The notes below the pieces were generated by a model, which was not told the origin of the DNA, did no database searches, and was given only the letters and a program-made list of their open reading frames with translations. A stretch of 64,000 nucleotides of DNA. Origin: Paulownia fortunei. Its lineage: Eukaryota; Streptophyta; Magnoliopsida; Lamiales; Paulowniaceae. The stretch covers positions 25,391,347 to 25,455,346 of the forward strand of contig CM033109.1 in NCBI GenBank assembly GCA_019321725.1. The letters are read 5' to 3'. This document shows, in pieces, positions 34,958-46,622 of the stretch (position 1 is its first letter; the number at the start of each line of letters is the position of its first letter). The position numbers were made by a program, and so were the translations under genes.

Positions 34958-37182
34958 TTAGAAAAGTTTCAGAATTGGACCTATTGACTTTAGCTGATGA
35001 ATGGCTATTAACAACTGGTTTTCCTTTTTGGAAGTTGTTGAAAGTGCTTCAAAGTTAGCTGATTGAAGAAACAGGTCAACCAATGGACTTCTTTGGTGCA
35101 AGGTCTTAGTTTTATTATCCTCTTTCTCAACACTATATTTCTTGTAGAAACATCCTTCTTTTTCTGCGAGATTTTCATTGAGGGAGCACTGTGACAGCTC
35201 AGTTGTGCTGAACAAATTTCTGGACCTGCCCCTTTTCCTTTCTATTTTTCGGTGTGGTGTTTCTATTCCATTTTCCTCCCCTGATCCCTTTGTAGGACTC
35301 TGAGGTGTTGTTTGCTGGTGTCCACCTTTCCTTCTTTCCAATATCAGCCCCTTATTGTAAATTGATTCAATTTTCTCCCTTTGGTCCTGTGTTGAGTTCA
35401 TTTCTTCCAGCTCCAATTGGATTGCTACATCTACGGGCTTTGCATTCAGTGCTTCCAGATCTTCAATCATAGCTGAACATTGTTCCCTAGATTCTAAATT
35501 AGAACTCCTCCCACTTACCTTCTCTGTAGCAGCATTCTATTTTTCTTCTGTCTCTTGGTGTTGCTTTCCACTGATTCTGCTTAAATCCCTCTTCCCCTTC
35601 AGATAAAGTTTCTCTTTGTGACAGGCCTTAGTTCGTTTTTTGAAGAAGGTTTTCCTTCTATTTATGATCACTCCTCTAGGTGGAAGAGTTCCAACTCTAT
35701 TCTGTTTTTTTACCAATTCCTTCAGATGTTCACTGATTTTCTCCCAACCATCACCTAAAGCTGTATTTTGCTCTTGATCAACCCGATTTGCAGCAGTTTC
35801 ATTTTTGCCAAATTTTGTCTCAATGTTCACCAAGTTAATCTCTCTCAAATGCACTACTCCATGAACATCAATTTCCAATATATCGTTGGTTCCAATCACC
35901 TCACCACCTCCCATAGGAATTTCAATAAGATCAGTCCCCTCCTTTTATTTCAAGTGTTGAACCTCATTACTTATTCCATTATCCTCTATCGATGCAGCTT
36001 CTCTATTATCATTCACAAAGATCTGAGGCACAGCCTCACCCATATTCAGTCTGTTTCCATTTTCAACCAACACCACCGGAACACCATTCACCCGACTTGT
36101 CTCAGCTACGTCCCCAAACAGATTAACAACAGGGGAGGGGGGATATTGGAATTTTTCCTTACCATTTGTATTGATCCCTCGATGTGGAGGATCCAATTCC
36201 TTACCTTTTACACCTTTCTGTCGCAGAAATTTCTCTGACTTTGGAGCATTGCCATTCTCGAAATAAGATGTTGTATCATGGCCCAAGTGTTTACAGTCAA
36301 CGCAATATTTAGGTAAATTTTCGTATATGATTTTTTGCAAGATCATTTGAGACCCAATGCCTAAAAATACACTTTCTTTCCTTTCTTCTTTCAGATCAAT
36401 TTCTACACAAATTCGATCTACGCTTACGCGAGTTTTGTTTGCTGTTGCTTCATCTAATCTTAAAGGCTTGCCTATCAGATTGGCAATTACACTCAGAGCT
36501 GTTTTATCAAACAGATGGGCGGGAAGTTCTGGCAGGTGAATCCAGATAGGAACCACTGAAGATTCCAGCTTTGGATTGAATTCGGGAGACCATTTGAAAA
36601 GCCTCATCGGAAAGCCATCAAAGAATAGTGTTCCACGCAGCCAAATACGAGCAAAATCATGCTCATTAGAGAGAATGATAAGGATGTGCTTGGGATTCAA
36701 AATCCGAATCGAGTGTGCTCCAGACAACCCCAAGGCAGAGAAGTGATGATAAAGCTATTTCCAAGAAGGAGAGCCATGGGAAAATTTCCCAATCAAGGCG
36801 AAATGGAAGGGTTCAGCTAGTTTAGAAGTTTCAGATTCAGAAAAAAATAGAGCATCCATTCCCCTGTATTTCGAAGCCAAACCCATCGGAGGGATAGGTG
36901 TATCAAGGTTCAGAGATTTGTTCAGAGTACGGGGTGAAAATATTATAGAAGATGGATTAGTGCTGCTTGGGCCACCGCAGCGTAAGAACGACGGAGGTTG
37001 TCAGAAGTGGGATAGGCGATGTAGGTTGGGCAGCCATGATTGAAGATGGGGAAGAAATTGGAAAGGGGATGAGGAATAGGGAACCTGATGAAGAATACTA
37101 AAAGATATGGGCTGCTATGAAACAGAGCTGACGCCGGTAAAGAACGCGAAGAGGAAATTGATTTTAGGGCAAAATCTCCCAA
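34958..37182 (-). pseudogene. LINE-D ORF1 (DUF4283-type RNA-binding domain, CCHC-like knuckle)
   Basis: Starts around SYAAVAQAALIH near 36990. After a frameshift it continues TPRTLNKSLNLDTPIPP, GLASKYRGMDALFFSESE and FALIGKFSHGSPSWK, then an in-frame stop near 36757. The next block, 36733-35945, has LSGAHSIRILNPKHILII, EHDFARIWLRGTLFFDGFP and LIGKPLRLDEATANKTRVSV, then a zinc-knuckle-like CVDCKHLGHDTTSY in which the last Cys is Tyr. A charged tail (35914-34958) ends with TAA immediately before ORF2. The protein would coat LINE RNA. Broken by at least two frame changes and a stop. Confidence 0.82.
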
Positions 37183-37552
37183 ATCAGTGGCAGCGAGCGG
37201 GAAAGAAACAAACGTGCATGATGGGAAGGGTAGATTACGAAATGTGTAGGGGAGGACAAAAATGGAGAAGGGGAAAGAAATGACGTCGGAACATCATCGC
37301 CGGTGACGATAAGAACACGCAGAGGAATTTAGGTTGGTAGGACGAGGGAGAGGGCTAGGTTGATGAGGTCCATAGAATACTAGAAAAGGGCTTAGGGGGG
37401 TTCCGCCAGGAGTCACAAGCAATTCCGGCGCCAGTGAAAGCTACCGGCACCGACAAAGAGCCGGTGAAGAGAGAGCGGGAAGTAGGAGGAAACTGATGGA
37501 CCGAGAGAGAAAATTTTAGAGAGAGAAAGAAGAGAGAGAATTTTTTTTGGTT

Positions 37553-37641
37553 TTTAGGGTTTAGGGTTTAGGGTTTAGGGTTTAGGGTTAGGGTTTAGGG
37601 TTTAGGGTTTAAGGTTTAAGGTTTAGGGTTCAGTTTAGGGT
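37553..37641. repeat. Telomere-like (TTTAGGG)n tract at the LINE-D 5' end
   Basis: About 12 units of TTTAGGG with minor variants (TTAGGG, TTTAAGG, TTCAG), followed by a T run and then the assembly gap. No LINE 3' UTR is visible beyond it, because the gap follows. Confidence 0.92.
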
Positions 37642-37660
37642 TTTTTTTTTTTTTTAATAA

Positions 37661-37760
37661 NNNNNNNNNNNNNNNNNNNNNNNNNNNNNNNNNNNNNNNN
37701 NNNNNNNNNNNNNNNNNNNNNNNNNNNNNNNNNNNNNNNNNNNNNNNNNNNNNNNNNNNN
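37661..37760. other. Assembly gap (100 N)
   Basis: Exactly 100 N, a conventional placeholder for a scaffold join of unknown size. Everything right of it may be misplaced or mis-oriented relative to the left. Confidence 0.98.
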
Positions 37761-40700
37761 TTTTCTCTTACGTATTCAAATTATAATTTAATTAGATTGT
37801 TTTTTCTTTTTACTGTATAATTTGAAGGAAAACTTACATTATTTTCAATGAGAGAAACTATATATTTCCTACTTTTAATTTTAATTATGCGTAACAATTG
37901 AAAAAGCGACTCCGAATGTTGGTACCTATTTCTTGATTCTTATTAAATTTGTATTTTAATTGATTTTTTTTAAGAAAAATTTACTTTTAAAAATTTTATT
38001 TTTTCTTATAAACTAAAAGCATATGCTATAACATAGGAGTTAGAATTAGAAAAAATACTTTCCTATGGTTAAGGTTAAATAATAATAAAAATTTTAAAAC
38101 TTGATACCCGTTTCTCTCTTACGTATTCAAATTATAGTTTAACTCGATTGTTTTTTATTTTTACTGTAAAATTTCAAGGAAAACATACATTATTTTCAAT
38201 GAGAGAAACAATATATTTGCTAATTTTAATTTTAATTATGCGTAAAAATTGAAAAAAACGACAACGAATGTAGTACCTATTTCTTGATTTCTTATTAAAT
38301 TCTTATTTTTAATAGATTTTTTCTATTTAAAAGTTTACGTTTGAAAAAATTATTTTTTCTAATAAACTAAAAGCGTATGTATATAAGACAGGAGTTAGAA
38401 TTAGAAAAAATACTTTCCTACGGTAAGGTTAAATAATATTAAAAATTTTAAAACTTGATACCCATTTCTCTTTTACTTATTCAAATTGTAGTTTAACTGA
38501 TTGTTTTATTTTTACTATAATTTCAAGGAAAACTTACATTATTTTCAATGAGAGAAACAATATATTTTCTTACTTTTAATTTTAATTATGCGTAACAATT
38601 GAAAAAAGCGACTACGAATGTTGGTACCATTTTTGCTCTCTTATTAAATTTTTATTTTAATTGATTTTTTTCTTTCTAAAAGTTTACGTTTGAAAAAAAT
38701 TTTATTTTTGTCTAATAAACTAAAAGTGTATGCTATAACATATGAGTTAGAATTATTAAAAAATACTTTCATACGGTTAAGGTTAAATAATATTAAAAAA
38801 TTTAAACTTGATACCCGTTTCTCTCTTACTTATTCAAATTCTAGTTTAACTGATTGTTTTTTCTTTTTAATGTATAATTTCAAGGAAAACTTACATTATT
38901 TCCAATGAGAGAAACAATATATTTCCTACTTTTAATTTTAATTATGTGTAAAAATTGAAAAAGGCGACTCCGAATGTTGGTACATATTTCTTGCTTATTA
39001 TTAATTTTTATTTTAATTGAGTTTTTTCTTTAAAAAAGTTTATGTTTTAAAAATTTTATTTTTTCTAATAAACTAAATGCATATGCTATAACATAGGAAT
39101 TAGAATTAGAAAAATATTTTCTATGGTTAAGGTTAAATAATTTTAAAATTTTAAAACTTGATACCCGTTTCTCTCTTACGTATTGAAATTATAGTTTAAC
39201 TCGATTGTTTTTTATTTTTACTGTAAAATTTCAAGGAAAACATACATTATTTTCAATGAGAGAAACAATATATTTGCTAATTTTAATTTTAATTATGCGT
39301 AAAAATTGAAAAAGCGACAACGAATGTTAGTACCTATTTCTTTGATCTTATTAAATTCTTATTTTAATAGATTTTTTTCTATTTAAAAGTTTATGTTTGA
39401 AAATAATTATATTTTTTTCTAATAAACTAAAAGCGTATGTTATAAGACAGGAGTTAGAATTAGAAAAAATACTTTCCTACGGTAAGGTTAAATAATATTA
39501 AAAATTTTAAAACTTGATACCATTTCTCTCTTACTTATTCAAATTGTAGTTTAACTTGATTGTTTTATTTTTACTGTATAATTTCAAGGAAAACTTACAT
39601 TATTTTCAATGAGAGAAACAATATATTTTCTACTTTTAATTTTAATTATGCGTAACAATTGAAAAAGCGACTCCGAATGTTGGTACCTATTTTTGCTCTC
39701 TTATTAAATTTTTATTTTAATTGATTTGTTTTCTTTCTAAAAGTTTACGTTTGAAAAAAATTTATTTTTGTCTAATAAACTAAAAGTGTATGCTATAACA
39801 TATGAGTTAGAATTATAAAAAATACTTTCATACGGTTAAGGTTAAATAATATTAAAAAATTTAAAACTTGATACCCGTTTCTCTCTTACTTATTCAAATT
39901 GTAGTTTAACTTGATTGTTTTTTCTTTTTAATGTATAATTTCAAGGAAAACTTACATTATTTTCAATGAGAAGAAACAATATATTTCCTACTTTTAATTT
40001 TAATTATGTGTAAACAGTTGAAAAGGCGACTCCGAATGTTGGTACATATTTCTTGCTTTATTATTAAATTTTTATTTTAATTGAGTTTTTTCTTTAAAAA
40101 AGTTTATGTTTTAAAAATTTTATTTTTTTCTAATAAACTAAATGCATATGCTATAACATAGGAATTAGAATTAGAAAAAATATTTCCTATGGTTAAGGTT
40201 AAATAATTTTAAAATTTTAAAACTTGATACCCGTTTCTCTCTTACGTATTAAATTATAGTTTAACTCGATTGTTTTCTCTTTTTACTATATAATTTCAAG
40301 GAAAACTTACATTATTTCCAATGAGAGAAACAATATATTTCCTACTTTTAATTTTAATTATGCGTAACAATTGAAAAAGCGACTTCGAATGTTGGTACCT
40401 ATTTCTTGCAACCTTATTAAATTTTTATTTTAATTGATTTTTTTTAAAAAAAGTTTACGTTTTAAAAATTTTATCTTTTTCTAATAAACTAAAAGCATAT
40501 GCTATAACATAGGAGTTAGAATTAGAAAAAATACTATCCTACGGTTAAGGTTAAATAATATTAAAATTTTAAAACTGATACCCGTTTCTCTTTTACGTAT
40601 TCAAATTATAGTTTAACTCGATTGCTTTTTCTTTTTCTATATAATTTCCAAGAACTTACATCATTTTCGATGAGAGAAGCAATCTAATTGCTACTTTTAA

Positions 40701-43700
40701 TTTTAATTTTGCGTAATAATTGAAAAAGCGACTCCAAATGTTGGTACCTATTTCTTGCTTTCTTATTAAATTTATTTTTTTCTTTCTAAAAGTTTACATT
40801 TTAAAAAATTTATTTTTCTCTAATAAACTAAAAGCGTATGCTATAACATAGGAGTTAAAATTAGAAAAAATAATTTTCTACGGTTAAGGTTAAATAATAT
40901 TAAAAAATTTTAAAACTTGATCCCGTTTTTCTCTTACGTATTCAAATTATAATTTAACTGGATTATTTTTTCTTTTTACTGTATAATTTGAAGGAAAACT
41001 TACATTATTTTCAATGAGAGAAACTATATATTTCCTACTTTTAATTTTAATTATGCGTAACAATTGAAAAAGCGACTCCGAATGTTGGTACCTATTTCTT
41101 GATTTCTTATTAAATTTTATTTTTTAATTTTTTTTTCTATTTAAAAGTTTACATTTCAAAAAAAAAATTCTAATAAACTAAAAGCATATGTGATAAGACA
41201 GGAGTTAGAATGAGAAAAATTACTTTCGTACGGTTAAGGTTAAATAATATTAAAAAATTTAAAACTTGATACCCGTTTCTCTCTTACTTATTCAAATTCT
41301 AGTTTAACTTGATTGTTTTATTTTTTACTGTATAATTTCAAGGAAAACTTACATTATTTTCAATTAGAGAAATAATATATTTTCTACTTTTAATTTTAAT
41401 TATGCGTAACAATTGAAAAAGCGACTACGAATGTTGTTACCTATTTCTTGCTTTCTTATTAAATTTTTATTTTAACTGATTTTTTTTCTTTCTAAAAGTT
41501 TACGTTTGAAAAAAATTATTTTGTCTATAAACTAAAAGCGTAAGCTAATAATAGGAGTTACAATTAGAAAAAATACTTTCCTACGATTAAGGTTAAATAA
41601 TATTAAAAAAAAATTAAACTTGATACCCGTTTCTCTCTTACTTATTCAAATTGTAGTTTAACTTGATTGTTTTTTTTCTTTTTACTGTATAATTTGAAGG
41701 AAAACTTACATTATTTTCAATGAGAGAAACAATATATTTCCTAATTTTAATTTTAATTATGCATAAAAATTAAAAAAAATGACTCCGAATGTTGTTACCT
41801 ATTTCTTGCTTTCTTATTGAATTTTTATTTTAATTGATTTTTTTCTTTCTAAAAGTTTACATTTTAAAAATTTTATTTTTTTCTAATAAACTAAAAGCAT
41901 ATGCTATAACATAGGATTAGAATTAGAAAAAAAATACTATCCTACGTTTAAGGTTAAATAATATTAAAGAATTTTAAAACTTGATACCCGTTTCTCTCTT
42001 ACTTATTCAAATTGTAGTTTAACTTGATTGTTTTTTCTTTTTAATGTATAATTTAAAGGAAAACTTACATTATTTTCAATGAGAGAAACAATATATTTTC
42101 TACTTTTAATTTTAATTATGCGTAACAATTGAAAAAGCGACTCCGAATGTTGGTACATATTTCTTGCTATCTTATTAAAATTATTTTAGTAGATTTTTTC
42201 TATTTAAAAGTTTACGTTTCAAAACTTGATTCTCGTTTTTCTCTTACGTATTCAAATTATATTTAACTAGATTATTTTTTCTTTTTACTGTATAATTTCA
42301 AGGAAAACTTATATTATTTTCAATGGGAGAATCAATATATTTCCTACTTTTAATTTTAATTATGCGTAAAAATTGAAAAAGTGACTCCGAATGTTGGTAC
42401 TTATTTTTGCTTTCTTATAAATTTTATTTTAATAGATTTTTTTCAATTTAAAAGTTTACGTTTCAAAATTTTATTTTTTTCTAATAAACTACAAGCGTAT
42501 GTTATAAGACATGAGTTAAAATTAGAAAAAATACTTTGTTACGGTTAAGGTTAAATAATATTAAAAATTTTAAAACTTGATACCCATTTCTCTCTTACTT
42601 ATTCAAATTGTAATTTAACTTGATTGTTTTTTTTTTTACTGTATAATTTGAAGGAAAACTTACATTATTTTCAATGAGAGAAACAATATATTTCCTACTT
42701 TTAATTTTAATTATGCGTAACAATTGAAAAAGCGACTCCGAATGTTGTACCTATTTCTTGCTTTCTTATTAAATTTTTATTTTAATTGATTTTTTTCTTT
42801 AAAAAAGTTTACGTTTTAAAATTTTTATTTTTTTCTAATAAACTAAAAGCATATGCTATAACATAGATGTTAGAATTAGAAAAAATACTTTCCTATGGTT
42901 AAGGTTAAATAAAAATAAAAATTTTAAAACTTGATACCCGTTTCTCTCTTCTTATTTAAATTGTAGTTTAACTTGATTGTTTTTTCTTTTTACTGTATAA
43001 TTTAAGAAACACTTACATTATTTTCAATGAGAAAAACAATATATTTCCAATTTTAATTTTAATTATGCGTAAAAATGAAAAAGCGACTCCGAATGTTGGT
43101 ACCTATTTCTTGTTTTCTTATTAAATTTTTATTTTAATTGATTTTTTTCTTTCTAAAAGTTTACGTTTGAAAAAATTTTTTTGTCTAATAAACTAAGAGC
43201 GTATGCTATAACATACGAGTTAGAATTAGAAAAAATACTTTCCTATGGTTAAGGTTAAATAATATTAAAAATTTAAAACTTGATACCCGTTTCTCTCTTA
43301 CTTATTCAAATTGTAGTTTAACTTGATTGTTTTTTCTTTTTACTGTATAATTTCAAGGAAAACTTACATTATTTTCAATGAAAGAAACAATATATTTCCT
43401 ACTTTTAATGTTAATTATGCGTAACAATTGAAAAAGCGACTACGAATGTTGGTACCTATTTCTTGCTTTCTTATTAAATTTTTATTTTAATTAATATTTT
43501 TCTTTCTAAAAGTTTACATTTTAAAATATTTATTTTTTCTAATAAACTAAAAGCATATGCTATAACATAGGAGTTAGAATTAGGAAAAATACTATCCTAC
43601 GGTTAAGGTTAAATAATATTAAAAAATTTAAAACTTTATCTCCGTTTCATTATCTTTATTAAAATCGTTTAACTCGATTGCTTTTTCTTTTTTTACAATA

Positions 43701-45900
43701 TAATTTCAAGGAAAACTTACATTATTTTCAATGAGAGAAACAATATATTTCCTACTTTTAATTTTAATTATGCGTAACAATTGAAAAAGCGACTTCAAAT
43801 GTGGTACCTATTTCTTGCAATCTATTAAATTTTTATTTGAATTGATTTTTTTTTTAAAAAAGTTTACGTTTTAAAATTTTTATTTTTTTCAAATAAACTA
43901 TAAGCAAATGCTATAACATAGGAGTTAGAAATGAAAAAATACTTTCCTATGGTTAAGGTTAAATAATATTAAAAAATTTAAAACTTCATACCCGTTTCTC
44001 TCTTACGTATTCAAATTATAGTTTAACTCGATTGTTTTTTCTTTTCCTATATAATTTTCAGGAAAACTTACATATTTTCAATGAGAGAAATAATATAATT
44101 CCTACTTTTAATTTTAATATGCGTAAAAATTGAAAAAGCGACTCCGAATGTTGGTACCTATTTCTTGCTTTCTTATTAAATTTTTATTTTAATTGAATTT
44201 TTTCTTCTAAAAGTTTACATTTTAAAAAATTATTTTTCTCTAATAAACTAAAAAGTATGCTATAACATAGGAGTTAAAATTAGAAAAAATACTTTCCTAC
44301 GGTTAAGGTTAAATAATATTAAAAATTTAAAACTTGATTCCCGTTTTTCTCTTACGTATTCAAATTATAATTTAACTAGATTATTTTTTCTTTCTACTGT
44401 ATAATTTCAAGGAAAACTTACATTATTTTCAATGAGAGAATCAATATATTTCCTACTTTTAATTTTAATTTTGCGTAAAAATTGAAAAAGCGACTCGAAT
44501 GTTGGTACATATTTCTTGCTTTCTTATTAAATTTTTATTTTAATAGATTTTTTCTATTCAAAAGTTTACGTTTCAAAAAATTATTTTTCTAATAAACTAA
44601 AAGCGTATGTTATAAGACAGGAGTTAGAATTAGAAAAAATACTTTCCTACGGTTAAGGTTAAATAATATTAAAAATTTAAAACTTTATACCCGTTTCTCT
44701 CTTACACATTCAAATTATAGTTTAACTCGATTGTTTTTTATTTTTACTGTATAATTTCAAGGAAAACTTACATTATTTTCAATGAGAGAAATAATATATT
44801 TCCTACTTTTAATTTTAATTTTGCGTAAAAATTAAAAAAGCGACTCCGAATTTTGGTACCATTTCTTGGTTTCTTATTAAATTTTTATTTTAATAGTTTT
44901 TTTTCTTTTTAAAAGTTTACGTTTTAAAATTTTTATTTTTTTCTAATAAACTAAAAGCGTATGTATATAAGACAGGAGTTAGAATTAGAAAAAATACTTT
45001 CATATTATGTTAAGGTTAAGTATATATATAATAAAAACAATTTAAATTGATACCCGTTTCTCTCTTACGTATTCAAATTATCGTTTAACTCGATTGCTTT
45101 TTCTTTTTACTATATAATTTCAAGGAAAACTTACATTATTTTCAATGAGAGAAACAATATATTTTCTACTTTTAATTTTAATTATGCGTAACAATTGAAA
45201 AAGCGACTTCGAATGTTGGTACCTATTTCTTGCAATCTTATTAAATTTTTATTTTAATTGATTTTTTTTGAAAAAAGTTTACGTTTTAAAAATTTTATCT
45301 TTTTCTAATAAACTAAAAGCATATGCTATAACATAGGAGTTAGAATTAGAAAAAATACTTTCCTATGATTAAGGTTAAATAATATTAAAAATTTAAAACT
45401 TCATACCTGTTTCTCTCTTACGTATTCAAATTATAAGTTTTTATTTTAATTGATTTTTTTCTTTTTAAAAGTTTACATTCTAAAAAAATTATTTTATTCT
45501 AATAAATTAAAAGTGTATGATATAACACAGGAGTTAGAATGAGAGAAAAAATATTTTTCTACTGTTAATGTTAAATAAAGTTAAAAATTTAAAAACTTGA
45601 TATTAATTTCTAGTTTATGTATTCAAATTATAGTGTAACTGGATTTTTTTTTTTTTACTGTATAATTTTAAGGAAAACTTACATTATTTTCCATGAGAGA
45701 AACAATATATTTCCTACTTTTATTTTTAATTATGACTAAAAATGAAAAAAACGACTCAAAATGTTTGTACATATTTCTTGCTTTCATATTGAATTTTTAT
45801 TTTAATTGATTTTTTTCTTTGTAAAAATTTACGTTATACTCATTTCTTGTTTACATATTTAAATTATAGTTTAAATGGAACTTTATTTTACTGTATAATT
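37761..45900. repeat. ~352-bp satellite array, opposite orientation to the left array
   Basis: About 23 monomers of ~352 bp. The phrase 'ttacgtattcaaattatagtttaact' (variant forms) recurs near 37770, 38121, 38475 and 38828 and onward. Each monomer is the reverse complement of the 1-7873 monomer (e.g. 'gcgactccgaatgttggtacc' against 'ggtaccaacattctgagtcgc'). A three-monomer unit at about 38113-39171 is repeated at about 39172-40230. The array decays at its right edge (45420-45900), where monomers are shortened or rearranged. No gene is seen. Confidence 0.93.
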
Positions 45901-46622
45901 TCAAAAAAAAATTATATTATTCTCCAAGAAAGCTGATTGTTTTGGTATAAGGGAAAAACCCATAAATGGAAAGGCTAATCCCTTTTTGGTATAGGGAAAG
46001 AATTCCAGGGTGATCGCCCCTTAGTTCGAATAAAATCTTGTCATTTTCCTAAGCCAAATCTCTAGGCTAGGCTGAAGGGTGGAGCGGCCATCTAGAGGTC
46101 TGTAAGCCCACTACGGTGGTTCTTTTTTTTTATGAAATTTTTTTATGGGCTTTTGTTAGGTGTGCTTGCCTTTGAGCCTTTTTGTGTTTGTGTATAATCA
46201 TTCCAATAGCTCAAGTTTGTGGTAGACATGGATGGAGGTAAGTGTATGTTGAAGAAAATATTTTATACATTTAATTTAACGTATATTTGGAATACAAAAT
46301 TTGATATAAAACATCAAATTAAAACAGAGAATACAAATATTGCAAAAAGTATGGAAAAAGAAAATTACAACATTTGAAAAATGCTATAATTTAAAGGGTT
46401 GACTATAGGCATTTTAAAACCAAGCTCTGTTATTCCATCCCCTACACCAAGAATTTCTGTCTTCTTGACACTATAAACACTGTCAAGAGACATTTGCTGA
46501 AACAACTTATTGGTGCTAAATAATTAAGAGAAAGAGCAAAAAAATTGAATACAACTACTAATGAATGAAGATATATAAGACATGACTGGATGACTCAATT
46601 AGCACGTAGCAGATTTACTTCT
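45901..46622. other. Intergenic, between satellite and SKS-like gene
   Basis: About 700 bp with no convincing coding frame. It contains two imperfect direct copies of TTGGTATAAGGGAAA (near 45940 and 45990) and pyrimidine-rich stretches around 46120-46200 that may be old transposon debris. The right part should include the 3' UTR of the minus-strand SKS-like gene; no clear poly(A) signal was identified. Confidence 0.5.

Larger units (their letters stand above)
30796..37552 (-). mobile_element. LINE-D, near full-length L1-type element
   Basis: Minus-strand LINE of 6.8 kb with 5' UTR, ORF1 (DUF4283-type, CCHC) and ORF2 (endonuclease, RT, zf-RVT, RNase H). It lacks only the last ~110 bp of 3' UTR and the tail, lost at the junction with LINE-C. 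Its 5' end abuts telomere-like repeat at 37553, as LINE-A's does at 25686. The reading frames are broken in several places. Confidence 0.88.
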
